From Cyclonatronum proteinivorum (GTDB lineage: Bacteria > Bacteroidota > Rhodothermia > Balneolales > Cyclonatronaceae): a stretch of 64,000 bases of DNA. The first letter of the stretch is position 1, and each line of letters opens with the position of its first letter. Location of the stretch: the NCBI RefSeq assembly GCF_003353065.1, contig NZ_CP027806.1:2004501-2068500 (forward strand). The letters run 5' to 3'. The notes beneath the pieces were generated by a model. It did no database searches and had not been told where the DNA came from. It was given only the letters and a program-made list of their open reading frames with translations. Shown piece after piece: positions 35,553-46,292 of this stretch. Made by a program: the position numbers and the translations under genes.

Positions 35553-36635
35553 CTACTTCGGCGTTCGCCAGATGAGGAAGAAGCTGATCAGCAGGAACAG
35601 CAGGTGCGGGGCGGCGGCGGCCCAGAGGGGGTCGAGCTGACCGCTTGCACCGAAGGGTTCGATGATTTTCATGATAATCAGATAGAAGAAAATCACGATG
35701 AGACCGGTGCCGAGGAGTACGCCGCGTCCGCCTTTGCGCCGGTTGGAGGTCGAAATGCCGAGTCCGACGAGCGTGATCACAATAGTCCCGAAGGGATAAA
35801 ACAGCTTTCCGAAAAACTGCACTTTGGGAAGGGCAACCCCGCCGACTCCGCTGCGCTCCAGCGAGCGGATGTAGTCGATGATTTCCGGGTAGGTAAGGCG
35901 GTAGATGTCGTTTGTGGACCGCGCCATATCCTGCGGCAGCACGGTCAGGGTTGTGTCTGCCTGATGGCTGGACGTACGCACAATGCCTTCATCCGTAAAC
36001 AAACGCCGCTCGAGCCGGATCAGCCGCCACTCTTCGGTTTCGGGTTGCCATTCCATGCGTGAGGCGTCCACAATTTCGGCAACCCGGTCATTCTCGAACC
36101 TGAAAATCCGGACGTGATAGCCCATGGCAGAGCGGCTGTCGAAGTAGTTCACCGTGAGCATGGTGTGTTCGTTTTCCTGCCGGAACAGACGGGAGCGATC
36201 AATGCGGTCGGAGCCCCTTGCCAGGTACTGCCGCTCAAACTCGAAGCGCTCGTCGTTTGCGCCGGGAATCACAAAGCCGTCGAGATAGCTGAGTACGCCC
36301 GTCACCATGGTCGCAAAGAGCAGAAAAGGCACCATGAAGCGGTAAAAACTCACGCCTGCGCCTTTGATGGCCGTCAGTTCGAGCCGCTCACTCATCTGCC
36401 CTGCGACCAGCAGTACGGCCACGAAAACGGCGACCGGGGAAACCAGCCGGATCATCTCCGGTATGTAATTGAGGTAGTAGCGGGACCAGATTTCGCTGAG
36501 CTCGGCGCCGCGGTCGGAGAAGGTGTCGCTGTTTTCCGAAAAGTCAATAACGATAAAAATGAACACGAGCACGCCCAGTACCATGAGCGTTGCAAGCAGC
36601 AGCCGCATAAAAATGAATCGGTCAATGCGGGTCAT
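35553..36635 (-). CDS. lptG: LptF/LptG-family LPS export permease (second gene of pair)
   Basis: Inner-membrane permease of the LptB2FG lipopolysaccharide extractor. Starting at MTRIDRFIFMRLLLATLMVL (ATG 36635) it has 360 residues, the standard size. TM helices lie near 10-30, 55-80 and 100-125. A periplasmic jellyroll occupies about 130-265 and three C-terminal helices follow. ATG 36635 overlaps the stop of the upstream family member by four bases (ATGA), so the pair is translationally coupled. The F versus G assignment is by position only. An ATG further upstream (36773) lies inside the neighbour and is not needed. Confidence 0.85.
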   Translation of the reverse strand: MTRIDRFIFMRLLLATLMVLGVLVFIFIVIDFSENSDTFSDRGAELSEIWSRYYLNYIPEMIRLVSPVAVFVAVLLVAGQMSERLELTAIKGAGVSFYRFMVPFLLFATMVTGVLSYLDGFVIPGANDERFEFERQYLARGSDRIDRSRLFRQENEHTMLTVNYFDSRSAMGYHVRIFRFENDRVAEIVDASRMEWQPETEEWRLIRLERRLFTDEGIVRTSSHQADTTLTVLPQDMARSTNDIYRLTYPEIIDYIRSLERSGVGGVALPKVQFFGKLFYPFGTIVITLVGLGISTSNRRKGGRGVLLGTGLIVIFFYLIIMKIIEPFGASGQLDPLWAAAAPHLLFLLISFFLIWRTPK

Positions 36636-38398
36636 GGGGCAGGCTCCTGTTTGCGCGGCTGATCCCCGGGCGCAGGGGTGTCCGAATCTGATCCGGTGTC
36701 TGTATTTGTGACTGACGCAATGACGGCTGTTTCCGGCTGTGGCGCCGCTGACCCGAGCTCTGTACCCTTCCAAAGATCTGAAAACCTGAACTCATACATC
36801 ACCTTGGCCATGAGGTAGATGCCGAGTGCGAGCAGCGTGATGTTGCCAAACCACATCCCCATAAAAGGTGAAATGACCAGCCGGTCGGCCAGCTTTTCCC
36901 CCTGTATAATGGTGATCCAGTAATAGGTGAACACCACTGTTGCGATGAGCGCATTGAACCCCAGGTTGCCTTTCCGGGTGAGGATGCCGAGCGGCGCGCC
37001 CACAAGCACAAAAATGATACAGCCTACGGGAATCGCTACTTTTTTATGGACTTCCACCATGTATTGGGCAATACGCTCGGTGCGCCAGGCCCTGTTGTTG
37101 GCATGAGAACTCAGGCGCGATGCCCCGCCCCGCAGGCTTGCCACGACTGCACTTGCCGCGTCTTTCTGCAGCTCAAGGGTCTGAAGCTGATTTAATATGA
37201 CAAAGGCCGTTTCTTCAATATTGCTTCGCGCAAGGGTGTCTGCGGGCAGTTCGCCGGAACCGGAATTTTGGGCGAGGCTGTCGGCTGCGTCTGCTGTTGC
37301 GAATTCCGCTTCCGCTTCAACATCTGCGTATCGGGCAAAAGTGAAGATGGTTTCCGTGTTTGAGCCGCTGACATCCTGAACCGGTGCCGCGCCCGTTTCC
37401 TTTGCGGATGACGGGTAATCTTCATCCCGCTCATTTCGGAGACCGCTTTCTTGGAACGGATTCCAGGCGTCGGGGCGGATGTGCTCGCGGTGCTTCCGCA
37501 TGAGCCGGGTCGGGCTCTGATCGTTGCGGTACAGCTCGAAGTCGTTTCGGGTGTTGGTGTGCAGGGAGTCGATAATTCCGAGCATCATTTGGGAGCTCAT
37601 GGTGCGGTCATCACGCCGGCGGGAATTGGGATCGCTTCGGCTGAAGGTGAGGTCGCCCATGTCGAAGTTGACGCGGTAGGTGCTGAAAAAGGTGCGCTCG
37701 TGCCGCCGCTTGCCGTCTGCACCGGAGGAAAGGTCCCGGCTGATGGAGCCGTCGAACAGGAAAAGGCTGAGAAAGTCGGTATCGGGCACGGATTTCAGAA
37801 AACCGGAATGTGCACGAATGACTGCTGCGTCAACCTGATCGTTGCCGTTGCGGAACAGTATGACGTCAAATAAACTGTCTGTACCGGCAGGGATGCGTCG
37901 TACCAGAAAGTTGTAGCCGTCAATGCCGTCATAAAACACGTTTTCCTGCAGGTCAAATCCGGGCCGCTGTGTACGGATATCAAGGAAAAGCGAGCGGGCT
38001 TTGAAGTTAGCGTCCGGCAGGATTTCGTTGGAGAAATACACCAGAAAAACGGCTAAGAAAGTCCCTGCCATCAAAATGGGATAGATGATGCTGAGCGGAT
38101 TGATGCCCGCTGCCCGTGCCGCCGTGAACTCGTTGAGCTCAGAAAATTTCCCGAAAGCCATCAGGCAGGCAACGAGCACCGACATGGGCATGGCAAGCAC
38201 AACCATGAAGGCGAGGTTGGTGGCAATCAGCTCAAGGATGATTGAAATCGGGAGTCCGCGTCCTATCAGCCGGTCGATGTGGAGCACAAGGAACTGCATG
38301 AGCAGCAGGAACATGACGATAAGGAAGCAAAACAAAAAAGGCCCGATATGCCTTTTAAGGATTTCTCTCTGTAGTTTTCTGATTCCGTTAGCTGACAT
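36632..38398 (-). CDS. lptF: LptF/LptG-family LPS export permease (first gene of pair)
   Basis: The 588-residue permease begins LQREILKRHIGPFLFCFLIV, the conserved lateral-gate helix, followed by the family's SELNEFTAARAAGINPLSII and VYFSNEILPDANFKARSL. The periplasmic region (about 140-460) is much longer than in E. coli LptF. It contains a low-complexity acidic/Ala-rich insert (about 330-400) before the C-terminal helices at about 465-560, and the cytoplasmic tail is Thr/Ser/Pro-rich. With lptE at 11 kb this supplies much of the Lpt system; lptB, lptC and lptD are not in the window. Confidence 0.88.
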   Translation of the reverse strand: MSANGIRKLQREILKRHIGPFLFCFLIVMFLLLMQFLVLHIDRLIGRGLPISIILELIATNLAFMVVLAMPMSVLVACLMAFGKFSELNEFTAARAAGINPLSIIYPILMAGTFLAVFLVYFSNEILPDANFKARSLFLDIRTQRPGFDLQENVFYDGIDGYNFLVRRIPAGTDSLFDVILFRNGNDQVDAAVIRAHSGFLKSVPDTDFLSLFLFDGSISRDLSSGADGKRRHERTFFSTYRVNFDMGDLTFSRSDPNSRRRDDRTMSSQMMLGIIDSLHTNTRNDFELYRNDQSPTRLMRKHREHIRPDAWNPFQESGLRNERDEDYPSSAKETGAAPVQDVSGSNTETIFTFARYADVEAEAEFATADAADSLAQNSGSGELPADTLARSNIEETAFVILNQLQTLELQKDAASAVVASLRGGASRLSSHANNRAWRTERIAQYMVEVHKKVAIPVGCIIFVLVGAPLGILTRKGNLGFNALIATVVFTYYWITIIQGEKLADRLVISPFMGMWFGNITLLALGIYLMAKVMYEFRFSDLWKGTELGSAAPQPETAVIASVTNTDTGSDSDTPAPGDQPRKQEPAP

Positions 38399-38756
38399 GT
38401 AAAAAAGAGGCGCAGGGGAGGTGAAGCGACGAATTAAAACGTGATGAAGCGGTTATAAACTTCCTGCCTAAAATAGGGCGAATTGAACTTCAACCGAAAA
38501 AAACATAACAGCTGTGTTTTTCGCTTATTGCTTGCTTATATTTGCTGAGGATTAACACACACCAGAAAATCAGTCTCAGTCTATTCGATATATTGTTACG
38601 CGTTTGCCGGAACAACCGGCTTTTCTCAAGGTTTATGGATCCGCACAGTGCTTGTCGTTTTATATTTCAGGGGCGATACGTCGCCTTTTTTAGTTTAAGG
38701 CGCTGTGCACATGAACCGGCTGCATTTACACCTTCCAAATAACAATACCTTTTTGC
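38399..38756. other. divergent intergenic region lptF / sprA
   Basis: This 358-base region holds the promoters of the two divergent units. A TATATTTG box lies at 38536-38543 toward sprA. No hairpin or small gene is supportable. Confidence 0.6.
38536..38543 (+). promoter_or_regulatory. candidate -7 box for sprA
   Basis: TATATTTG matches TAnnTTTG. A T-rich element (TTTTTC, 38516-38521) sits about 15 bases upstream in place of a -33 box. The 5' leader to sprA would be about 210 bases long. Confidence 0.45.
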
Positions 38757-41700
38757 GTGCAGATTGCTGAGCACAGATTTTTAATGCTTGTCCTGGGATT
38801 GTGGGCCATCCTGTTCGCCGGGATTTTTCCGGTTGAAGCTGTGGGTCAGACTTCAGGTGCAGCGCATGTATTTTTCCAGACGCAGTCCGAGCCTGATCTC
38901 TACCCCGAACGGCATTTGGTAGCGTTTAGCGGGAAACGACAGCTGACGACCGCCACCGCGGATACGCTTGAAGCCCCGGCAGCAGATTTTTCCACCGCGG
39001 ACGCCGACACTACGCTTCTGCCCATCTCACCACCGGCTGCCCGCGACTCCGCCAACGTTTTTCCGCACCCCCGCACTTCGATTGCGTCCGATGCCTTTCC
39101 GCGACAGCTCCCGCGCTTGCTTCAGATTCGCAACACGGAAGACCGCACGCAGTTTGAGCGCGACAGCCTGTCAGGCGATATCCATGTGCGGCGAACCATC
39201 GGCAACCTGAGCATTCCCTTTGATAACCGCTACACCTTTGAGCAGTTCGCTGCAGAGCACAAAGCCCATCACAGAAAAACACAGTTCCGGGAGCTGATAC
39301 GCGAAGACCGGATTCGTCGGGAGCGCAGGCGCGGGGTGCTTGATTTCCGGATTACTGTGCCGGGCGGACAAAGCTCGGCCTTTACCACCATTTTTGGTCG
39401 CCCGGAGGTGAACCTGCGGGTAACCGGTTCAGCCAATATGAACATCGGGGTGTCCATTTCGGACTCGGAAGATCCGGCACTTCCCGCTGATCAGCAGCGC
39501 AGGGTTGATCCCAAATTTGACCAGAACCTGAAGCTGAATATTGCCGGTACCATAGGCGACAAGCTTACCATTTCAACCGACTGGGATACGGAGCGGCAGT
39601 TTGAGTTCGAAAACCGGCTCAACATTTTATATACCGGGTATGAGGATGAAATCATCCAGAGCATTGAGCTCGGTAACGTGACCATGGAAACCGGCAACCG
39701 GCTGATCCGGGGCGGTGGATCGCTTTTCGGCATTAAGGCCAAAGCCAAATTTGGCGCGCTCGATATCACGACGGTAATCTCGCAGCAGGAAAGTGATTCG
39801 CAAACTGAAACCATCAGCGGAGGCTCGCAGGAATCGGTCATTAATATCGCGCCCAATGCCTATGAAAACGACCGGCACTTTTTCCTGGATTTTTTCTCGC
39901 GTCAGGAGTTTGAAGGGATTATGGCGGATGTGCTCAATCCGCGCCGGCTTTTTGATATTGTGAATATTGAAGTGTATGCACTTGATATTTCATCGAGCGA
40001 TGTGGAAGGCCGCGTGCCGGCAATTGCGTTGCTTGATCTGGGTACGGTGGAAAGCGGAAACGGCTTTTTGCCGCCCAATGAAAATTTAGACCGCTTTCCT
40101 GCGGGGCAGCTTGAGCCGTTTCGCGACCCCACGGTAGGCGTGTCGGCAGAAGATCTCGGGGTAGCTTCGGATGAATTTGAAGAAGGTATTTTTATCCCGC
40201 TGGTTGAAAATGTGGACTTCGAGGTCAATCAGACCCTTGGCTACATTTCTTTACTCCGTACCCGCCTTGACAACCGTCAGGCCCTTGCCGTTGCCTTTTC
40301 GTACCGCGATCCCAGTGGCGAAATTGTCTATGTAGGTGATCCGAGCACGGGTTCGAGTCAGCGGCTCTTTCTGAAATTGCTTCGCCCTTCAAGTCAGAGC
40401 TCCAACAGCCGGGCATGGCCGCTTACCATGCGGAATATTTATTCGCTGAACACGAGCAATCTCACCCGCGATAATCTCGAGCTTGATATTTTCTACACCG
40501 GCGGCACGACCGATCAGGTCAACATTCCGGGCCTGAACACGGTGCTTCTGCAGGATTTGGGTCTTGACCGCGTGGACGCGCAGGGGAATCCGACGCCTGA
40601 CAACCAAATTGACTTTAACACCCTTACGCTTGATCCCCGGGCCGGGCGCATTATTTTCCCCTATCTCGAACCGTTCGGGCAGCGGATTGTGGACATCATC
40701 AATGCTTCCAACCTTCCGCCGGAAGAAAAGGAGCAGGCCATACAGCGCTTTGCTTTTACGGAGCTGTACACGACACGACCCAGCAATGCGGGGCAAAACT
40801 CACGCAATGCGATATACCGGATCAACGGACTTGCAAGGGGTGGTGTCTCAGACAGCTTCATGTTGGGCTTCGGACTGATTCCCGGCTCCGTTCGTGTGCG
40901 TGCTAACGGCATTGAGCTTACGGAGGGGGTTGATTATGAGGTGGATTACATCCTCGGGAATATCGTCATCACCAACCGCGCCTATCTTTCGGCCGGGCAG
41001 AACATTGAGGTGGAGTACGAGAGCAATCAGCTCCTGCAGATTCAGCAAACAACGTTTACAGGGGTGCGGGCGCAGTATAATTTTACCGACAACATCCGCC
41101 TCGGGGGGACTTTCTTCCGACTCAACGAGCGCCCGATTCAGGATAAAATACCGGTCGGGGATGAGCCCATCAACAACACCATTATCGGGTTTGACGCAAG
41201 TGCCCGCTTTGATGCGCCCTGGCTCACCCGTGCTCTCAATGCCATGCCCTTGCTGCAGACCCGGGCACCCTCAACCATTGATATCAGCGGCGAATGGGCA
41301 CAGCTTCGTCCCGGGGTTGCGCAAACGAGTGCCGTGCAGCGGGCCATCAACCGCGGTGAGCTTTTCCCGGATGAAGAAAACGGTCTTGCCTTTATTGACG
41401 ACTTCGAGGGCTCCCGCTCCACCATCAGCTTTTTGAATCCCGGTCGCTGGTTCCTTGCAGCCTCCCCCTACGCCCTGCCCGCACTTGATCCGGACATGGG
41501 CAATGCCTCGCAGGCAACTTCGGTGCGGGCCATCCGCTCAGATTACCGCTCGCAGTTCTCGTGGTACATGATCCCTTCCACCATCTCCAGGGGCGGCTTG
41601 TCATTCCCGGAATCTGCGGAGGTTCTCGTGGAAGACGTATTCCCAAACCGGCAAATCAGCACACAGGATCAGCGCACCATCCAAACGCTGGATATATTCT

Positions 41701-44700
41701 ATAACCCGCGCGAACGCGGTCCCTACAACTACAACATGGATCTGCGCGATTTGCTCGAGAACCGCCCGGACGAAACCTGGGGTGGATTTACCGCCGTGCT
41801 TCCGGGAGGGCTCGGCGACTTCACCCAGCAGAACATCGAATATCTTGAGTTTTGGGTACAGCCGGTTCTGCCAGAGGGAAGGTCACCCTCTTCCTTTAAT
41901 CCTGCCGATTACGACGGTACCATCTTTTTTGATATCGGGACTGTGAGTGAAGATGTTATACCCAACAACACCCTCAATACCGAAGATGGCTTGTACGAGC
42001 GGGAAAACAACCTGCGGGTCGATTCTGAAGGCCGTTCCTATGTGCTGAATTCTCCTGTGGAGTTTAACGGGCAGTTCTCGGTTGCCAACATCAACCGGGA
42101 AGATGTAGGGCTTGACGGTATTCCGAGTGCGGGCAATGACGGACTGAATGAGCAGACGCTTTTTGCAGACTTTATTGCCGCCATGCAGCAGGCCTACAGC
42201 AACGATCAGGACCGCTTGCAGGCCATTCTGAATGATCCGAGTAATGATGAATATGTGTATTACGACAACGCGGATGTGCGCGGTTTGCCCCTGCATAAGC
42301 GATTCTACCGCATGTACGGCTATCTCGAGGGCAACTCCATCAGCGAGGGCTCGCAGCGCGCCGTAACCAACCGCCCGGATTCAGAAGGTCTGATTAACCC
42401 TGCCGTGGTCAACACCGAAAATTCGTTCTATCAATTTGAGTTCCGCATGAATCCGGCGGATACGACTTCGCTGGCTGTCGGGCAGAACTATGTGGTTGAT
42501 CGTCAGGACGCTCCCGGCACCGTCGCTCCCTGGTATCAGGTACGTATTCCGCTACGTGACTTTGTGCGGGAGGTGGGCAATATTCAGGATTTGCAGCGGG
42601 TGACGCATATCCGCATGTGGATGAGCGGCTATCGGGAGCCCCTCACCCTGCGCTTCGCAACCTTCGAGTTTGTGGGTAACCTTTGGCGGAAAGCCAACAT
42701 CGGTAATGTAGAAGATGAGACGACCATCTTTGATATATCGACCATCAATTTTGAGGAAAACGCCTCCCGTACGCCGGTGCCCTACCGGATTCCGCCGGGG
42801 GCCATTCGCTCTACCATTCGCGGGCAGCAGGAAACCATTGTAGATAATGAGCAGTCGCTGGTACTCGAAGTTCAAAACCTGAAATCGCAGGACATCCGGA
42901 TGATCAGCCGCGTTTATCCGGGGAACCTGAGCCTGGTTAATTACTCGAACATGCGGATGTTTGTGCACGGGGAAGGCTTCGAAAACCGCGAAGATGTGGA
43001 GCTTGTGCTCCGCCTCGGCAGCAACCTCGAAAACAACTACTACGAGTATCGTCAGCCGGTGACGCCCACCGATACAACCATCGCGTTCAATCCGGTAGGT
43101 GCCGGTTCCGGGCGTGATGCGGCCTTGCTTGAAGATGCCCTGCGCGTGTGGATACCCGAAGAAAACAGCATGAATATCGTGCTGGGTACTTTCAATGAGC
43201 TCAAACAGCTGCGGAATATTGACGGTATTGATCCCGAGACCAAATACGAGCGGAGCGACATTTTGCGGGATGCTGTACCCGGCGCAACCCTGGCCATTGT
43301 CGGGAATCCGTCGCTTGACCGGATTACGGAGATTGGTATCGGCATTCGCAACCCGCACGAAAGCGGTATTGATGCGGAAGGGCGTCCGCGGGTGAGGGGG
43401 GACGCAAACGTAGGTTCGGTGCAGCAGAGCAATCGCAGAAATGGCGCAGGAGTACCCAACCTGAATGCACAGCTATGGGTAAACGAGCTGCGGGTATCCG
43501 GCTTTGACAATCAGCGGGCCTGGGCGGGCAACCTTTCTGCGCGCATTCAAATGGCCGATTTTGCGACCTTTAATGCGACCATGAGCCACCGGCAGGATGG
43601 GTTCGGGGCGATTGACTCGCGCATGATTGACCGCAGCAAAAGCGATGAAACAAGCTACAACCTCAGCACGACCCTTAACCTGCACCGTTTCATTCCGGAG
43701 GCCTACGGGTGGAACATTCCCGTAAACCTGAGTACCCGCAATTCGGTTTCAACCCCCCGCTTCCTGCCGAGAGAAGGGGATATCCGTTTTTCAGATTTCA
43801 GACGTGCCATCGAAAACGATGTGCCGGACCCCGACGAGCGCGACCGCATTATCAGTGACCGCCTGGCCGAAATTCAGACCCGGAGTGAGAGTTACTCGAT
43901 TAACGTGACCGGCCTCACCAAGAACAACTCCCGCAGTTTCTTGCTTCGCAATCTGGTTGATCCCATCACCCTCAGCTACAACTACACAACATCGGAAGCG
44001 AGCAACCCCAACAATGCTTTCGACAACCGCTGGAACTACAACACAAGCCTGAACTACAACCTGCGGTTTGCGTCGGTAGAAACCCTGCGACCGCTTTGGT
44101 TTCTGGAAGATGTGCCCGTGGCCAATCTCATCTCGGGATTCCGCCTTGCCTATCTGCCGCGCAGCATAACGACTTCGCACACAATCGACCGCCGTTACTC
44201 CGAGCTTCAGCGCCGCTCTTTTGATGATCAGGATCCTTTCGCGCTTCAGCAGCAACATCAGTTCACTTACGTGAACACCTTCGCTATTGACTACGACATC
44301 ACCCCGCCCATCAGCCTGCGAATGAACACCCGAACCGAGTACAACTTCGATGACATCTCGCGGGTGTTTTCGGAGCAGGATTCGCTGATATACAACATCA
44401 GGCCAACTTTTGATGTGCTCAGCGACGCCTTGTTCGATTCGGATGTGGATGTGCGCCGGGAATCCTACACGGAAAACTACAACGCAAGCTGGCGGCCCCG
44501 TTTTAATCAGATTCGCCCGCTAAGCTGGATGACCTATCAGAGCACCTATCAGGGCGGATTTCAGTGGCGTAATTCCCCGCAGGGTTCAGGCCTGGGCTCT
44601 ACGGTCGGAAACACCTTCACCCTCGATCAGACCCTCGGCATACGGTTGCAGGAGTTGCTGCGCCGCATTCCTTTTTATGATGCGGCGGTTTCGGCCAACG

Positions 44701-46283
44701 AAGCTGAGTTCAGGCGCAGGGAAACCGAGGCGCGGCAGCGCAGGGACCGCAGGCAGCAGGAACGTGACCTGCGCAGGCATGAGCGCGCGGTGGAACAGGC
44801 CCTCGAAAGGGGAGAAGAACCGCCGGAAATGCCTGCTAATCTCAGGCGCATTGCCAACCGTCAGCAACAGGCACAAGAGCCCGAAGGCCGCGATTTTTCA
44901 GAGAACCTGACCTACCGGCTGCGTCAGATTTTGCTCTCAACTGTGAGTATGCAAAACCTCGACATTACCTACCGCACGACCCGAACTTCGAGTTATTCGG
45001 GCTATGCCGGCGGTCCGTCTTTGCTCGGCGCTTTCCGCGACCGAGAAGAAGATGATTTTGCGCCCGGCTTCGGCTATCGTCTCGGACTCTCCAATCAGAT
45101 TCCGCTGGCTGAGCTGGTGCGTCCCGAGGATGAAACGCAGGTGTTCAGCCTTTCAAGCACGCTCAATGAAAACAATGATATGCGGGTTCGAACCCGCGTG
45201 ACGCCATTCCGTGATTTCAATATTGATCTGGACTGGAATATCACCTGGCGGGAGAATCAGAGTAACTCTCTCACCGTAGCTATTGATTCTGTGTCAACAC
45301 AGTTTAACCTTAGCGGTGAGGTGGAAACTTCCGTGTGGACCTTCGGGGGCGGTTACGGCTCATTGTTCCGCAGGCAGCTTCAAATAGGACTTGATAACCT
45401 TCCGGAGACCGGCAACATTATTATGAGTCCGGAAGACGGCGGAGGGACGCTCCTAAGTCCCAATACGCTGGGGCAGGATTTCAGGGCCGCCTACCTTGCC
45501 GGTCTCGGCGGTACGGTTGATTCCCGCAACTACATGCCTTTTCCCATGCCAACCTGGCGCGTGAACTGGGGCGGATGGGAGCGCCGGATCGGCTTCCTGC
45601 GGAATTACATCAACCGTATGACGCTCACGCACAACTATTCATCGACTTACCGGCTTCAGTGGCGCTTCCTGCCTGATGAAGGGGCCGCGGTCAACCGTCC
45701 GGTCGGGGATTTTCAGGCCGCAGATTTCCGGGCCGAGTTTGAGCCCAATTCCATCACCCTCACCCGCGCCTTTCAGCCGCTGATTGGGGTCAATATGACC
45801 TTCACAAACGGAATCCGCAGTACAATCAACTATAACCGCTCCCGCAACACAAGCCTGAGCCTTTCCAACTACAATGTGGTGGAACAGGAATCGCAGGGTC
45901 TTGCGGTCTCTATGGGCTACAGCGCACGCGGCTTCCGGCTGCCCTTCATGCGCCGTTTTCAGAACACGCTTGATCTCAATCTGAACGTCTCCTACAATGA
46001 AGATCTCCGCAAAACCTATGCGCTCAACAGCGATCTCGGGGATGTGTTCCGGGGACCTGCCGGAGAGATTGTGCGGGATGTAAACTTCTACGAGCCTGCC
46101 GAGCCAACCGAGCGGGGCGATGCGCGGCTTTCAATCACTCCGAGCATTGGGTACACCTTCTCGCAGACTATACGTGCCAATTTCGAGTACCGCTACAATC
46201 AGCTCATTCCGCGTTCGAGCGGCGTATTCCCGAGAACCGATCAGGACATCATGTTCAACATCGTGGTCACCATTCGTTCCTAA
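38757..46283 (+). CDS. sprA: SprA-family type IX secretion outer-membrane translocon
   Basis: The 2508-residue protein is the giant beta-barrel channel of T9SS (SprA/Sov), needed for secretion and, in gliding species, motility. A signal sequence (LMLVLGLWAILFAGIFPVEA) follows a GTG start at 38757; ATG 38784 is an equally good start. Typical features are FRITVPGGQSSAFTTIFGRP, LNIAGTIGDKLTISTDWDTE, RLIRGGGSLFGIKAKAKFG, GFLPPNENLDRFPAGQ and VDYEVDYILGNIVITNRAYL. The rest is thousands of bases of alternating beta-strand sequence. An unusual Arg/Glu/Gln-rich helix lies at about 1980-2045. Its presence agrees with the T9SS signal on the 27.9-kb gene. Short spacing (9 bases) to the DMT gene suggests co-transcription. 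Confidence 0.93.
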   Translation: MQIAEHRFLMLVLGLWAILFAGIFPVEAVGQTSGAAHVFFQTQSEPDLYPERHLVAFSGKRQLTTATADTLEAPAADFSTADADTTLLPISPPAARDSANVFPHPRTSIASDAFPRQLPRLLQIRNTEDRTQFERDSLSGDIHVRRTIGNLSIPFDNRYTFEQFAAEHKAHHRKTQFRELIREDRIRRERRRGVLDFRITVPGGQSSAFTTIFGRPEVNLRVTGSANMNIGVSISDSEDPALPADQQRRVDPKFDQNLKLNIAGTIGDKLTISTDWDTERQFEFENRLNILYTGYEDEIIQSIELGNVTMETGNRLIRGGGSLFGIKAKAKFGALDITTVISQQESDSQTETISGGSQESVINIAPNAYENDRHFFLDFFSRQEFEGIMADVLNPRRLFDIVNIEVYALDISSSDVEGRVPAIALLDLGTVESGNGFLPPNENLDRFPAGQLEPFRDPTVGVSAEDLGVASDEFEEGIFIPLVENVDFEVNQTLGYISLLRTRLDNRQALAVAFSYRDPSGEIVYVGDPSTGSSQRLFLKLLRPSSQSSNSRAWPLTMRNIYSLNTSNLTRDNLELDIFYTGGTTDQVNIPGLNTVLLQDLGLDRVDAQGNPTPDNQIDFNTLTLDPRAGRIIFPYLEPFGQRIVDIINASNLPPEEKEQAIQRFAFTELYTTRPSNAGQNSRNAIYRINGLARGGVSDSFMLGFGLIPGSVRVRANGIELTEGVDYEVDYILGNIVITNRAYLSAGQNIEVEYESNQLLQIQQTTFTGVRAQYNFTDNIRLGGTFFRLNERPIQDKIPVGDEPINNTIIGFDASARFDAPWLTRALNAMPLLQTRAPSTIDISGEWAQLRPGVAQTSAVQRAINRGELFPDEENGLAFIDDFEGSRSTISFLNPGRWFLAASPYALPALDPDMGNASQATSVRAIRSDYRSQFSWYMIPSTISRGGLSFPESAEVLVEDVFPNRQISTQDQRTIQTLDIFYNPRERGPYNYNMDLRDLLENRPDETWGGFTAVLPGGLGDFTQQNIEYLEFWVQPVLPEGRSPSSFNPADYDGTIFFDIGTVSEDVIPNNTLNTEDGLYERENNLRVDSEGRSYVLNSPVEFNGQFSVANINREDVGLDGIPSAGNDGLNEQTLFADFIAAMQQAYSNDQDRLQAILNDPSNDEYVYYDNADVRGLPLHKRFYRMYGYLEGNSISEGSQRAVTNRPDSEGLINPAVVNTENSFYQFEFRMNPADTTSLAVGQNYVVDRQDAPGTVAPWYQVRIPLRDFVREVGNIQDLQRVTHIRMWMSGYREPLTLRFATFEFVGNLWRKANIGNVEDETTIFDISTINFEENASRTPVPYRIPPGAIRSTIRGQQETIVDNEQSLVLEVQNLKSQDIRMISRVYPGNLSLVNYSNMRMFVHGEGFENREDVELVLRLGSNLENNYYEYRQPVTPTDTTIAFNPVGAGSGRDAALLEDALRVWIPEENSMNIVLGTFNELKQLRNIDGIDPETKYERSDILRDAVPGATLAIVGNPSLDRITEIGIGIRNPHESGIDAEGRPRVRGDANVGSVQQSNRRNGAGVPNLNAQLWVNELRVSGFDNQRAWAGNLSARIQMADFATFNATMSHRQDGFGAIDSRMIDRSKSDETSYNLSTTLNLHRFIPEAYGWNIPVNLSTRNSVSTPRFLPREGDIRFSDFRRAIENDVPDPDERDRIISDRLAEIQTRSESYSINVTGLTKNNSRSFLLRNLVDPITLSYNYTTSEASNPNNAFDNRWNYNTSLNYNLRFASVETLRPLWFLEDVPVANLISGFRLAYLPRSITTSHTIDRRYSELQRRSFDDQDPFALQQQHQFTYVNTFAIDYDITPPISLRMNTRTEYNFDDISRVFSEQDSLIYNIRPTFDVLSDALFDSDVDVRRESYTENYNASWRPRFNQIRPLSWMTYQSTYQGGFQWRNSPQGSGLGSTVGNTFTLDQTLGIRLQELLRRIPFYDAAVSANEAEFRRRETEARQRRDRRQQERDLRRHERAVEQALERGEEPPEMPANLRRIANRQQQAQEPEGRDFSENLTYRLRQILLSTVSMQNLDITYRTTRTSSYSGYAGGPSLLGAFRDREEDDFAPGFGYRLGLSNQIPLAELVRPEDETQVFSLSSTLNENNDMRVRTRVTPFRDFNIDLDWNITWRENQSNSLTVAIDSVSTQFNLSGEVETSVWTFGGGYGSLFRRQLQIGLDNLPETGNIIMSPEDGGGTLLSPNTLGQDFRAAYLAGLGGTVDSRNYMPFPMPTWRVNWGGWERRIGFLRNYINRMTLTHNYSSTYRLQWRFLPDEGAAVNRPVGDFQAADFRAEFEPNSITLTRAFQPLIGVNMTFTNGIRSTINYNRSRNTSLSLSNYNVVEQESQGLAVSMGYSARGFRLPFMRRFQNTLDLNLNVSYNEDLRKTYALNSDLGDVFRGPAGEIVRDVNFYEPAEPTERGDARLSITPSIGYTFSQTIRANFEYRYNQLIPRSSGVFPRTDQDIMFNIVVTIRS

Positions 46284-46292
46284 ACAGCCGCT

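Noticed and set aside
42552-43358. 268-codon minus-strand frame inside sprA
   Set aside because: Antisense shadow; sprA is continuous and typical over the same bases.
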